The notes below the pieces were generated by a model. That model was not told where the DNA came from. It saw only the letters and a list, made by a program, of their open reading frames with translations, and did no database searches. From contig NZ_OCMY01000001.1 in NCBI RefSeq assembly GCF_900215435.1, positions 1,798,001 to 1,862,000 on the forward strand: DNA of 64,000 nucleotides. Reading direction: 5' to 3'. Shown here piece by piece: positions 26,449-35,951 of this stretch. The position numbers were made by a program, and so were the translations under genes. The DNA comes from Candidatus Pantoea floridensis. GTDB lineage: Bacteria > Pseudomonadota > Gammaproteobacteria > Enterobacterales > Enterobacteriaceae. The stretch's first letter is position 1. Each line of letters opens with the position of its first letter.

Positions 26449-27569
26449 AGCTGTCCCTATTCTATGGAATGATAGAAACGGTCAATGCCACTGAGAAATT
26501 AATAAGAATGGCTAACCCTGCCAGAACTACCTCCCCCCCTCACGTCATCCAACGAGAGTCAACAAACGGAGTCAAAAGCGAGCGCATTCCATTCACCAGC
26601 AAGCTGACACTGTATCTTTGGATGTTTATCTGAAATGAAATAATTTCGGATAAGTCCCAATGCGCGGAGTGTAGTAACGCAAAGTAATAAATTGGAAATA
26701 AAAATATGTAACATAAATTTACAATTAATGGATTTAACAAAATAAGATCATCAGCATGATTTATAAGACTTTTCTTGCAATACCCTCTTCAGCCCTTGCG
26801 GTGTAAGAGAGTGTGGCAAATGATCAATTTGACTTAGTGTTTAAAATTTTCAGAAAAACCATGCATTGCACGTGGGATTTTATTTTTGGTTTTTTTATTG
26901 AAAATGAGATCTCGTCCGTGACCGGACAAAAGGATAGATAGCGCAGGGCCTCAGGAGCAATATTCTTTGTTTAGATGAGACTTATTGATGTTTACCGCGA
27001 AAATCGGAGAATGTTGACGATGTGGCTCACTCACATATCTTAACGCAGTGAGAGATTAGTGCCCCATAGAAACTGCGCGGAATCCCTAAATACTCCGACA
27101 ACTATTAGGTAGCTTCATGTAAGAAATTTAGCAATGGGTGTGGAACGAAGCGCGCGGAAAACAACTGGGTTTGCTATCCGGCTGGAATGTTTGTTCTTGC
27201 AGGCAGTAATGTGATCCAGTTCGACTCCATAATGACTGCCGAAAGGGCATGATCCTGGAAAAACTTCCACACAATCCAACAGATCCCCGACCATCCTAAA
27301 CTTAAACGGTGCGAGCAGTTTGCCATCATCTGAAAATCCACAGGCCAGTGCCGACTTTTTTTACCAGCACTGCAGCACTTTCACCGTACTCTTAGGCCAA
27401 AATCTCGTGGCCCCAGTCATCATAAAAACCTTCACGGTGAAGTAAAATAACAAGATTAAACCCCAATCAAGCTGCTGATTTTTCACACAAAAACCAGTAA
27501 GGAAAAGAGTTTGGGGATGCATGTGAGGGTCTCTTTTTTATCAAAGTAAATTAATTTTATTATTATCAA
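26449..27569. other. Right part of the island without an intact gene
   Basis: About 1.1 kb between the tssB remnant and torS. The first 600 bases are AT-rich and hold nothing I can support; a 66-codon minus-strand frame at 26540-26740 looks random. The part around 27120-27455 carries a decayed minus-strand reading frame, listed separately. A T-arm-like string GTTCGACTCC is at 27219-27228. Confidence 0.6.
27121..27455 (-). pseudogene. Decayed reading frame of unknown family
   Basis: Read on the minus strand, GFYDDWGHEILA, a stop, and EYGESAAVLVKK are in one frame. A shift then leads into a stop-free run of about 79 codons with protein-like sequence (ALACGFSDDGKLLAPFKF, DCVEVFPGSCPFGSHYGVEL, DHITACKNKHSSRIANPVVF). 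The even use of Gly, Asp and Trp in both frames suggests a former gene, broken by at least one stop and one frameshift. I do not recognise the family. Confidence 0.4.
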
Positions 27570-30341
27570 TTACTTAACAACCCAATTCGACTCCTGTAAT
27601 CCCTCACCACTTGAGTCACTTTGCGCCTCACGATTCTCCTGATAAATCCACGCCTCCACCTCCACCAACCCGCGTTCAACAATGGCTCTTAGAGGGATAT
27701 CCGCTTGTGGATCCTGCTCCAGCCGTGCGCAGGCTTGCCAGGCGGTTTGCATCCCCAAACTGCCGCAGCTACTTTTGAGCTGATGCGCTAACTTCGATAC
27801 GATTTCATCCTGTTCTGCAGATTCAATGTCATCCAGTAACGGCATTGCATGTTGGCGAAACAATGCAAGCCAGCCACGCAGCGTATCCGCACCAAAGGTG
27901 TCGTAATCTTGCTTTAGTTGGTTAGCGTTGAGATCCGTTACGGGGGCAGAAGCCAAAAAGCGCACTATCTGACGGCACAGCGTTTCACCGTGGACGGGTT
28001 TCTGGATAATGCCGCAGAACAGCTCGTCAGCATGCGGCTGCAACTCGTCGGGAACGCTTGCGCTGAAGCCGATACGCCGCGTGGCGGGATAAAATTGCGC
28101 CAGTTTTTGTGCTAACTCGATGCCATTCGCATCGGGTAACGCGAAATCTACCAGCGCACAATCGATGTCATCGCCTTGTGCCAAAAACGCCAACGCTGAC
28201 TCAGCGCTACCGGCAATACTGACGCGTGCGCCCTTACGCTTCAGCATTTCTGCCGTAATCTGCTGCGTCAGCGGATTGTCTTCAATAATTAACACATGCA
28301 AATGGCTAAGGTCGGCGGGAGCGGAATCGGGCAATAACACCGTGGCCGATGCATGAACCAGCGGCAACGTCAGCCGGAAACAACTGCCGACCTCCGGCTG
28401 GCTGGTGACGGTTAACTGGCCCTGCATCGCCTGCGCCAAACCGCGACAAATCGCCAAGCCTAAACCGGTGCCGCCCTTGCCGGGTTGTAACTGGACGAAA
28501 GGCGCGAAAATGGCCTCCTGATGGTCATGCGCAATACCGCAACCCTCGTCATCAACCTCAATAAACCACTCAGAGGCGCAACTCTTCATACGTAGCACGA
28601 TGGCGCCATTTTCGGTGAATCTCAACGCATTCATCACCAGGTTCATCACAATTTGTCGTAATCGGTGTACATCTCCCTGTATCCATTCTGGTACATGCGC
28701 ATCCACTTCAATGTTGAGCGCCAGCCCTTTCTTGTGTGCGCGGCCATTCATCAACTGCGCAACACTGCCGAGCAGCTGGCGCGGTTCGAACGGCGCGTTG
28801 TGTAAAGTGATGGTTTTCGGGCTGGACTCAATCGCCGAATAATCAAGAATATCGTTAAGGATAAACAGCAGCGTTTCGCCGGAATCGTTGATCGCTTGCA
28901 CATAGCGTTGATCGCTAATGTTAAGCGGCTGATCGGCAAGCAGCTGCGCGGTACCCAAAATCCCGTGTAATGGCGTGCGAATTTCGTGGCTCATCGCCGC
29001 CAGAAATGCGGATTTTGCGCGGTTAGCCTGCTCAGCATCGGCGCGCGCCTGATGATGTTCGACCACCAGCGCCTGCAACTCTTCGGTGCGGTTTTTTACT
29101 AACTCCGCCAAATGCTGCTGCTGATATTGCAACGCACGGACATTGGTACGAAAGGCCTCCATCAGGCGGCTGATGGTATTGAGTTCGCGGGCATTGCCAC
29201 TGGAGGGAAAGGGGGAGTCGAGATCGCCGTCGAGTAGACGTTGCAGCGCATCGGTTTGCCGCGCCAGCGGCAGCGAAACCGAGCGATAAACCAACCGCCA
29301 AAGCACCAGAGATAAGGTCAGCAATGCCATCACACCCAACAGCGCCAGTGCGACGGTACCGAGTACGCGCGCGCGGTTTACCCGGCTCAGCGCCTCCGCG
29401 TTACGCTGTTCAATCTCGCTCACCTGCCGTTCCATTTCGCTACTGAAACGGCTGAAAAGCGTGAAATTTTGCTGCGATAGCGTTGCTAATTGTGCGTGTA
29501 AGCGCTGCTGCTGCTGGCACATTTCAAGCAGCGTGGTGTAATGCGCAACAATCGCCAGCGCCTCGCGAATATCTTGTCTGATACGGGGATCTTCAACGCG
29601 CTGCTGGCGACGATGCAGTACCTGTATCAACTCTGCCAGCGGTGTCTCTGCCGGCTCCGCCGCGCCGTTATAGCGCTTCAACGTCATCACTATCTGCTCA
29701 ACGCGTAGCGCAATGAGGCGCAATTCGCCCATCTGATTGAGATACTCAAGATCAACATCAATCAACCGGTCGAGTGCCTGTCCGGCGGCGGCGGTATGCT
29801 GTTGTTCGATGAGATCGTAGATGCCTGCCTGCGTTGCGCCTGCTGCGGTGGCCGCATTACTCGCCTGCCCCTGTGCCAAATCAACAATGCGATGTGCGGC
29901 TGCTCCAATATTATCGCTCAACTGGCGCTGCTGCTGGGTGAGCTGCAGGCGCTGATGCACCACATCGCCCTGCTGGATGATCGCCTGCCGGTTAGCGGTC
30001 TCCAGCTGCACCATCGCGCGAGTATCAAAGCCTTGTGCGCTAAGCTGGTGGAGGAGATAAACGATTTTCTGGCTCTGCTTGCCCAGCATAGTGCGTTGAA
30101 CCTGCCACTCCTGCTCATCCTGGGCGCTAAGGAGCTGCTGTGCAGAAAAGAGCACCCTGGCGCTCGCTACACTAAGGTGACGCGCCATGTTCATGCTGGA
30201 GAGGAGCGATTGGGTATCGGCCTGTTCAACGCGGCCGACATAGCGCAGATTCAGCCAGCCCGTGGCCACGCTCAGCAGCGTGAGTAACGCCATCAGGGCA
30301 AAAGCCAGCCATAACCGACGAATTAAGGAAGTATTAGCCAT
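27570..30341 (-). CDS. torS: TorS hybrid sensor kinase for TMAO
   Basis: About 923 residues from the ATG at 30339-30341 (MANTSLIRRLWLAFALMALLTL), placed to match E. coli TorS. Membrane helices are at about 15-38 and in the 325-350 region around a periplasmic sensor that contacts TorT. Then come a HAMP region, a histidine kinase with H-box AMSHEIRTPLHG, an ATP domain (GGTGLGLAICRGLAQAM), a receiver domain (IEDNPLTQQITAEML, ALVDFALPD) and a C-terminal Hpt domain (LAHQLKSSCGSLG). It senses TMAO through TorT and phosphorylates TorR. The last 18 residues (AQSDSSGEGLQESNWVVK) are an extension absent from E. coli and lie on the island boundary. Confidence 0.93.
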   Translation of the reverse strand: MANTSLIRRLWLAFALMALLTLLSVATGWLNLRYVGRVEQADTQSLLSSMNMARHLSVASARVLFSAQQLLSAQDEQEWQVQRTMLGKQSQKIVYLLHQLSAQGFDTRAMVQLETANRQAIIQQGDVVHQRLQLTQQQRQLSDNIGAAAHRIVDLAQGQASNAATAAGATQAGIYDLIEQQHTAAAGQALDRLIDVDLEYLNQMGELRLIALRVEQIVMTLKRYNGAAEPAETPLAELIQVLHRRQQRVEDPRIRQDIREALAIVAHYTTLLEMCQQQQRLHAQLATLSQQNFTLFSRFSSEMERQVSEIEQRNAEALSRVNRARVLGTVALALLGVMALLTLSLVLWRLVYRSVSLPLARQTDALQRLLDGDLDSPFPSSGNARELNTISRLMEAFRTNVRALQYQQQHLAELVKNRTEELQALVVEHHQARADAEQANRAKSAFLAAMSHEIRTPLHGILGTAQLLADQPLNISDQRYVQAINDSGETLLFILNDILDYSAIESSPKTITLHNAPFEPRQLLGSVAQLMNGRAHKKGLALNIEVDAHVPEWIQGDVHRLRQIVMNLVMNALRFTENGAIVLRMKSCASEWFIEVDDEGCGIAHDHQEAIFAPFVQLQPGKGGTGLGLAICRGLAQAMQGQLTVTSQPEVGSCFRLTLPLVHASATVLLPDSAPADLSHLHVLIIEDNPLTQQITAEMLKRKGARVSIAGSAESALAFLAQGDDIDCALVDFALPDANGIELAQKLAQFYPATRRIGFSASVPDELQPHADELFCGIIQKPVHGETLCRQIVRFLASAPVTDLNANQLKQDYDTFGADTLRGWLALFRQHAMPLLDDIESAEQDEIVSKLAHQLKSSCGSLGMQTAWQACARLEQDPQADIPLRAIVERGLVEVEAWIYQENREAQSDSSGEGLQESNWVVK
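27586..27612 (+). repeat. Imperfect copy of the selC 3' end, possible attR
   Basis: 27 bases match 22 of 27 bases of selC 1252-1278, starting with TTCGACTCCTGT and ending with CCACTT; all five differences are transitions. It lies inside the last codons of torS, exactly where the island sequence gives way to the tor genes. It may be the far attachment site of the selC island, much drifted, or chance. Confidence 0.4.
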
Positions 30342-30418
30342 GCGGTTTCGCGCTAAAAAGAGTTGAGTCCGGCGGGCGAATGCCACTAGCATTAGCCGCA
30401 CTTTGTTTGAGGTTATTT

Positions 30419-31447
30419 ATGCGCATACTTCTTTTAACGTTGTTAGTGCTGGCAATGCCGCTGCAGGCAGCGCTACCGCTGCTGCACTGGCAGGACAATC
30501 GCAGCAGCTCCCCCGCCGCCAGCCTGCCAGCACTGAGCGCTTCACGTGCCTGGAAATTGTGCGCACTTTACCCCAATCTGAAAGACGGTTACTGGCTCTC
30601 GATCAATTATGGGATGAGTAAAGCGGCAGCCCGATTAGGCGTCACGCTCAATGTTTTTGAAGCCGGTGGCTATCGTCAGGGCGACGTACAGCAACATCAG
30701 CTGGAAGCCTGCCAGCGCTGGGGAGCAGAGGCTATTTTGCTCGGCAGCAGCGTGGCAACGTTTCCTGGTGCGGTGTTATTTGCCCAACACACCCCGATCA
30801 TTGAGGTGGTGAATGCCGTTAACGAGGTTCCGGCGCGGACGCGCGTTGGCGTTCCCTGGTATCAAATGGGATATCAAATTGGCCACTATCTGGTGGCGCA
30901 TCATCAAGATAAGCCGATGCAGATTCTACTGATGCCAGGACCGATTGATGCGGGAGGGAGCCAGGAGATGAGCAGCGGTTTCCGGGCAGCACTCACTGGC
31001 AGCCTGCTGAAAATCGTCGATGTTGCCTATGGTGATAATGACATTGAGGTGCAGCGTAACCTGTTACAGGACCGCCTGGAGCGCTATCCCGGTATCAATC
31101 TGGTGGCGGGTACGGCGATTGCAGCGGAAGTGGCCATGGGCGAAGGGCGTAATCGGACAACACCGCTGGAGATCGCCTCATTTTATTTAACCCATCAGGT
31201 TTATCGTGGATTGAAGCGCGATCGCATCGTGGTTGCGGCCAGCGATCAGATGGTTTGGCAGGGTGAGCTCGCCGTGGAGCAAGCGGTGCGGGTACTACAA
31301 GGCCAACGCGTGCCGGATAATATCAGCCCGCCGATATTGATTTTGACAGCAAAAAACAGCAACAGCGCCGGTGTTGCGCTTTCGCTCTCTCCTCCGGGAT
31401 TTCGTCCGGTGTATTTCTATCAACGCACGTCAGCTGCCAGTAAATAA
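30419..31447 (+). CDS. torT: TorT periplasmic TMAO-binding protein
   Basis: 342 residues from the ATG at 30419, preceded by GAGG. The signal peptide (MRILLLTLLVLAMPLQA) sends it to the periplasm. Sequence such as RAWKLCALYPNLKDGYWLSINYGM, RVGVPWYQMGYQIGHYL, LLMPGPIDAGGS and GTAIAAEVAMGEGRN matches E. coli TorT. It binds TMAO and signals to TorS. It is divergent from torS (77 bases apart) and its last 28 bases overlap the end of torR, which is read the other way. Confidence 0.95.
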   Translation: MRILLLTLLVLAMPLQAALPLLHWQDNRSSSPAASLPALSASRAWKLCALYPNLKDGYWLSINYGMSKAAARLGVTLNVFEAGGYRQGDVQQHQLEACQRWGAEAILLGSSVATFPGAVLFAQHTPIIEVVNAVNEVPARTRVGVPWYQMGYQIGHYLVAHHQDKPMQILLMPGPIDAGGSQEMSSGFRAALTGSLLKIVDVAYGDNDIEVQRNLLQDRLERYPGINLVAGTAIAAEVAMGEGRNRTTPLEIASFYLTHQVYRGLKRDRIVVAASDQMVWQGELAVEQAVRVLQGQRVPDNISPPILILTAKNSNSAGVALSLSPPGFRPVYFYQRTSAASK

Positions 31448-32112
31448 CCTTCGCCATGCTGAGTCACAAACAGCTCACTGCGCAACTTACTGCGCAGGCG
31501 GCGAATTAACACATCGACGGTGCGCATATCAGGCTGATCGACGCGGCTGGATGTCAGCATACGCAGCAGACGCTCGCGACTCAGTATCTGGCCCGGATTC
31601 GTCACAAAAGCCACCAGCATCTCGTATTCGGCGCGCGTCAGTTTGATCAACTCCCCTTCATGCTCCAGCGTATGGCGGGAAATATTCAGGCTGTAACCGG
31701 CAAACAGATAGCTGTTCTCCTCCTGCAGCGGCTGCGCCTGGCGCGCCAGATCGATGCGCCACAGCAGATTTTTCACCCGCACCACCAGTTCGCGCAGCTC
31801 GAGCGGCTTTGTAACATAATCATCGGCGCCCATTTCCAGCCCGACGATACGATCAATTTGATCGCTGCGTCCCGTGACCAAAATAATGCCCACCGTGGAT
31901 CGCTCGCGCAGCGCACGCGTGAGTTGCAGGCCATTTTCACCGGGCAGATTGATGTCCAGCAGGACTAAATCAACGGGTTGCAGCAGCATGTGTTCTCGCA
32001 ATCCCGCACCGCTGCTGGTCACCGAAACGCGATATCCCTCCTGAATGAAGTAGTCGCGCAACCGCGCCTGCGTCACCACATCATCTTCAACAATCACTAT
32101 GTGATGCGACAT
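31420..32112 (-). CDS. torR: TorR response regulator
   Basis: 230 residues, OmpR/PhoB type. The N-terminal receiver has the acidic pocket and phospho-site DLVLLDINLPGENGLQL and the conserved Lys in YVTKPLELREL. The C-terminal winged helix includes LTRAEYEMLVAFVTNPGQILSRERLL and VDVLIRRLRSKL. Phosphorylated TorR activates torCAD through tor boxes that lie in the gap between torR and torC, which also allows autoregulation. Confidence 0.95.
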   Translation of the reverse strand: MSHHIVIVEDDVVTQARLRDYFIQEGYRVSVTSSGAGLREHMLLQPVDLVLLDINLPGENGLQLTRALRERSTVGIILVTGRSDQIDRIVGLEMGADDYVTKPLELRELVVRVKNLLWRIDLARQAQPLQEENSYLFAGYSLNISRHTLEHEGELIKLTRAEYEMLVAFVTNPGQILSRERLLRMLTSSRVDQPDMRTVDVLIRRLRSKLRSELFVTQHGEGYLLAADVR

Positions 32113-32129
32113 CGCTAACCCATTCCTTT

Positions 32130-32192
32130 CTGTTCATAACTGTTCATATTACGCCGTATTCTGTTCATGCCGCCCGCTGACCTTGTTCATAT
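32130..32192 (+). promoter_or_regulatory. Four tor boxes (TorR binding sites) before torCAD
   Basis: Four copies of the decamer near CTGTTCATAT lie in the torR-torC gap: CTGTTCATAA at 32130-32139, CTGTTCATAT at 32140-32149, CTGTTCATGC at 32161-32170 and TTGTTCATAT at 32183-32192, all in the same direction. The number and direct orientation agree with the E. coli torCAD control region. The last one is about 50 bases before the torC start. Confidence 0.9.
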
Positions 32193-32243
32193 CTCATCCC
32201 TAAAATTGCCGCGCGATATAGCTAAAAAAACAGGGTTACAGCA

Positions 32244-33407
32244 ATGAAAACACTATGGAAGCGATTACGCCGACCCAGCGCACGTTGGTCAGTGCTGGCA
32301 ATCCTGCTCGTCGGGATTGTCATTGGATTAGCCGTTATTGTGGTACCTCACACCGGGATTAAACTGACCAGCTCAACAGAGTTTTGCGTGAGCTGTCACG
32401 GGATGCAGCAACCGTACAAAGAGTATAAGCAGTCCACCCACTTCAAGAATCCATCAGGCGTTCGCGCAGAGTGCCGCGATTGCCATATCCCCCGTGATAT
32501 TCCGGGCATGCTAAAGCGCAAGCTGGAAGCAAGTAATGATCTCTATCAGGCTCTGATTGCGCGGTCGATTGATACGCCAGAAAAGTTTGAAGCGAAGCGC
32601 TTAATCCTTGCTGAGCGCGAGTGGAAGCGCATGAAAGAGAGCAATTCCGCCGTATGTCGCGGTTGCCATAACTATGATGCGATGGATCATACGCGCCAGA
32701 AACCCGAGGCTGCGCGCCAGATGAGTGCCGCCGCGCTGGAAAATCGCTCCTGTATTGACTGCCATAAAGGGATCACTCATCAGCTGCCCGATATGAGCAG
32801 CGGTTTCCGTAAACAGTTTGAAGAGATGCGCAAAACCGCCGATGCCAACAGTAGCGGCGATACCTTGTTCGCACTCGATATGAAGCCGCTCTTTGCCAAC
32901 AAAACCGACAGCGCTCCCTCAGGATCGCTGCTGCCCGCTTCTGAAGTGCATGTCGTGAAGCGTGACGGCGACTGGCTGCAAGTGCAGGTCACCGGCTGGA
33001 CCGAAACCGAAGGTCGCCAGCGCGTGCTGTCACTCATGCCAGGCAAACGTATTTTTGTCTCTTCCATCCGCGACGATCTGCAAAAAGACGCGAAAACGCT
33101 GGAAACCACCACGGTTGCGGCCACGAACGTGAAATGGAGCAAACTGCAAACCACCGCGTGGATGCAAAAAGGCGACATGGTTAATGACAGCAAACCGATT
33201 TGGGCCTATGCCAGCGCGCTTTACAGCGGCACCTGTAATCAGTGTCACGGCGCGCCGGATAAAGCGCACTTTGATGCCAACGGCTGGATCGGCACCCTCA
33301 ACGGCATGATCGGCTTCACCAGTCTGGATAAACGTGAAGAACGTACCTTGCTGAAATATCTCCAGTTGAATGCGTCCGATACCGGCGGCGCGCAGCAGAA
33401 ACACTAA
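32244..33407 (+). CDS. torC: TorC pentahaem c-type cytochrome
   Basis: 387 residues. One N-terminal helix (SVLAILLVGIVIGLAVIVVP) anchors it to the inner membrane with the rest in the periplasm. Five CXXCH haem sites are visible: CVSCH, CRDCH, CRGCH, CIDCH in the NapC/NirT-like half and CNQCH near the C-terminus. It passes electrons from menaquinol to TorA. First gene of torCAD, with 10 bases between its stop and the torA start. Confidence 0.96.
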   Translation: MKTLWKRLRRPSARWSVLAILLVGIVIGLAVIVVPHTGIKLTSSTEFCVSCHGMQQPYKEYKQSTHFKNPSGVRAECRDCHIPRDIPGMLKRKLEASNDLYQALIARSIDTPEKFEAKRLILAEREWKRMKESNSAVCRGCHNYDAMDHTRQKPEAARQMSAAALENRSCIDCHKGITHQLPDMSSGFRKQFEEMRKTADANSSGDTLFALDMKPLFANKTDSAPSGSLLPASEVHVVKRDGDWLQVQVTGWTETEGRQRVLSLMPGKRIFVSSIRDDLQKDAKTLETTTVAATNVKWSKLQTTAWMQKGDMVNDSKPIWAYASALYSGTCNQCHGAPDKAHFDANGWIGTLNGMIGFTSLDKREERTLLKYLQLNASDTGGAQQKH

Positions 33408-33417
33408 GGAAGCGAGC

Positions 33418-35949
33418 ATGAAACATACTGATTCGTTTAACCAATCACGCCGCCGCTTTCTTGTTCAGCTCGGCGGACTGAGCGCGCTGGGCATGTTTGC
33501 GCCCTCGCTGCTGGTGCCACGTCAGGCACAGGCGGCAACCCATGCGGCACAAGGTATTCTCACCGGATCACACTGGGGTGCAATTCGCGCTACGGTGGTG
33601 GAGGGTCGCTTTGTGAAAGCCACGCCGTTTGAGCAAGACCGTTATCCCAGCAAAATCATCGCCGGATTACCGGATCACGTGCATAGCACCGCCCGCGTGC
33701 GCTACCCGATGGTGCGGGTGGACTGGCTGCGTAAACGCCATCAAAGCGATACGCGTCAGCGCGGCGATAACCGTTTTGTTCGCGTGAGCTGGGACGAAGC
33801 GCTGGACCTGTTCTATCAAGAGCTGGAACGCGTGCAGACGACTTATGGTCCAAGCGCGTTACTGAGCGGCAGTGGCTGGCAATCTACCGGTATGTTCCAC
33901 AACGCCGGTGGCATGTTGAGCCGTGCGCTGGCGCTGCATGGCGCCTCTGTCGGCAGCGGCGGTGACTACTCCACCGGTGCGGCACAGGTGATTCTGCCGC
34001 GCGTTGTTGGATCGATGGAAGTTTACGAACAACAGACGTCATGGCCGCTGGTGCTGGAAAACAGCAAAACGCTGCTGCTGTGGGGATCCGACATGGTGAA
34101 AAACCAGCAGGCAAACTGGTGGTGCCCGGATCACGACGTGTATGACTATTACGCGCAGCTAAAAGAGAAGGTTGAGAAAGGCGAGATCCGCGTCGTCAGC
34201 GTCGATCCCGTGGTATCCAGCACCCATGAATTTTTGGGGCGCGATAAGGTGCAGCATATTGCTCTGCATCCACAAACTGACGTCCCCCTCCTGCTGGCAC
34301 TGGCGCATACGCTCTACAGTGAAAAGCTGCACGACAGCCAGTTCCTCAGCACCTATTGCGTGGGCTTTGAGCAGTTCCTGCCTTATCTCACTGGGGAAAC
34401 CGACGGCCAGCCAAAAGATGCCGAATGGGCAGCAACCTTAACTGGTATTGATGCACAGACGATTCGCGCTCTGGCGCGTCAGCTGGCGGCCGATCGTAGC
34501 CAGATTATCGCGGGCTGGTGCGTGCAGCGCATGCAGCACGGCGAGCAATGGGCGTGGATGGTGGTGGTGCTGGCCGCGATGCTGGGCCAAATTGGTCTGC
34601 CCGGCGGTGGCTTCGGTTTCGGCTGGCATTACAACGGCGCGGGTACGCCAACACGTAACGGCATCATCCTGAGCGGTTTCTCCGGCTCAACGACAACGCC
34701 GCCGCGTCACACCAGCACCGACTACAAAGGTTACAGCAGCACTATCCCCATCGCGCGTTTTGTTGATGCCATGCTGGAACCTGGCAAAGTGATCAACTGG
34801 AACGGCAAAAAAGTCACCCTGCCACAGCTGAAGATGTGTGTGTTTGCCGGTACCAACCCGTTCCATCGCCATCAGCAAACTAACCGTATCATTGAAGGCT
34901 GGCAGACGCTGGAAACCGTGGTATCGATTGATAACCAGTGGACCGCAACCTGCCGCTTCGCCGATATCGTGCTGCCCGCGACCACGCAGTTCGAGCGCAA
35001 TGATATCGATCAGTACGGCAATCTCTCAAACCGCGGTCTGCTCGGCATGAAGCAAATTGTGCCGCCACAGTTTGAAGCGCGTAACGACTTCGATATTTTC
35101 CGCGACCTATGCCGTCGCTTTGATCGCGAACAGGCCTTCACCGAAGGGCTGGATGAGATGGGCTGGCTGAAGCGTATTTATCAGGATGGCGCCAAGCAGG
35201 GTAAAGGCCGCGGCCTGCAGTTACCGGCATTCGACGCTTTCTGGAATGAGAGCGGCTATATCGAGTTTAACGATCCTAAGCTGTTTGTTCGTCATCAGGC
35301 ATTCCGTAACGACCCCGATCTGGAGCCGTTAGGAACCCCGAGTGGCTTAATTGAGATCTACTCGAAGAGCATTGCCGATCTGCACTATGACGATTGTCAG
35401 GGTCACCCGATGTGGTTTGAAAAAGCCGAGCGCTCGCACGGTGGACCGGGATCGTCACGCTATCCGCTGCATCTGCAGTCGGTGCATCCCGATTTCCGTT
35501 TACATTCGCAACTCTGCGAATCCGAAACGCTGCGTGCACAATACAGCGTGGCGGGCAAAGAGCCGGTCTATATCAGCCCGCAGGATGCCAGCGCACGCGG
35601 GATTCGCAGCGGCGATGTGGTCCGCGTATTTAATGCGCGCGGTCAGGTGCTGGCGGGCGCGGTAGTCACCGATCGTTACAAGCCAGGCGTGATTCGCATC
35701 CATGAAGGCGCGTGGTACAACCCAGATCGCGGCGGCGTAGTGGGTGCACTGTGCAAATATGGCAATCCGAATGTGCTAACCCTGGATGTTGGCTCGTCGC
35801 AGTTGGCTCAGGCAACCAGCGCACATACCGCTATCGTGAATATCGAGAAATATCAGGGCGATATCGCGCCAGTAACGGCTTTCGCCGGTCCAACTGAGAT
35901 GATCGCGAAGTGTGACTACATTCCGAAGCCAGAAGAGGCGAGTGCGTAA
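33418..35949 (+). CDS. torA: TorA trimethylamine-N-oxide reductase
   Basis: 843 residues from the ATG at 33418, preceded by GGAAG. A twin-arginine signal (QSRRRFLVQLGGLSALGMF) exports the folded enzyme. The remainder is a molybdopterin guanine dinucleotide enzyme of the DMSO-reductase family: SGSGWQSTGMFHNAGG, LLLWGSDMVKNQQANWW, CVQRMQHGEQWAWM, CVFAGTNPFHRHQQTNR and the C-terminal dinucleotide-binding domain. It reduces TMAO to trimethylamine in anaerobic respiration. It sits between torC and torD and its length matches E. coli (848). Confidence 0.96.
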   Translation: MKHTDSFNQSRRRFLVQLGGLSALGMFAPSLLVPRQAQAATHAAQGILTGSHWGAIRATVVEGRFVKATPFEQDRYPSKIIAGLPDHVHSTARVRYPMVRVDWLRKRHQSDTRQRGDNRFVRVSWDEALDLFYQELERVQTTYGPSALLSGSGWQSTGMFHNAGGMLSRALALHGASVGSGGDYSTGAAQVILPRVVGSMEVYEQQTSWPLVLENSKTLLLWGSDMVKNQQANWWCPDHDVYDYYAQLKEKVEKGEIRVVSVDPVVSSTHEFLGRDKVQHIALHPQTDVPLLLALAHTLYSEKLHDSQFLSTYCVGFEQFLPYLTGETDGQPKDAEWAATLTGIDAQTIRALARQLAADRSQIIAGWCVQRMQHGEQWAWMVVVLAAMLGQIGLPGGGFGFGWHYNGAGTPTRNGIILSGFSGSTTTPPRHTSTDYKGYSSTIPIARFVDAMLEPGKVINWNGKKVTLPQLKMCVFAGTNPFHRHQQTNRIIEGWQTLETVVSIDNQWTATCRFADIVLPATTQFERNDIDQYGNLSNRGLLGMKQIVPPQFEARNDFDIFRDLCRRFDREQAFTEGLDEMGWLKRIYQDGAKQGKGRGLQLPAFDAFWNESGYIEFNDPKLFVRHQAFRNDPDLEPLGTPSGLIEIYSKSIADLHYDDCQGHPMWFEKAERSHGGPGSSRYPLHLQSVHPDFRLHSQLCESETLRAQYSVAGKEPVYISPQDASARGIRSGDVVRVFNARGQVLAGAVVTDRYKPGVIRIHEGAWYNPDRGGVVGALCKYGNPNVLTLDVGSSQLAQATSAHTAIVNIEKYQGDIAPVTAFAGPTEMIAKCDYIPKPEEASA

Positions 35950-35951
35950 TC

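Noticed and set aside
26540..26740. 66-codon minus-strand frame in the island gap
   Set aside because: No ribosome site, no recognisable domain, random-looking sequence.
27219..27228. GTTCGACTCC as a second tRNA-like attachment site
   Set aside because: Only ten bases match the selC T arm; too short to count beside the 27-base match at 27586.
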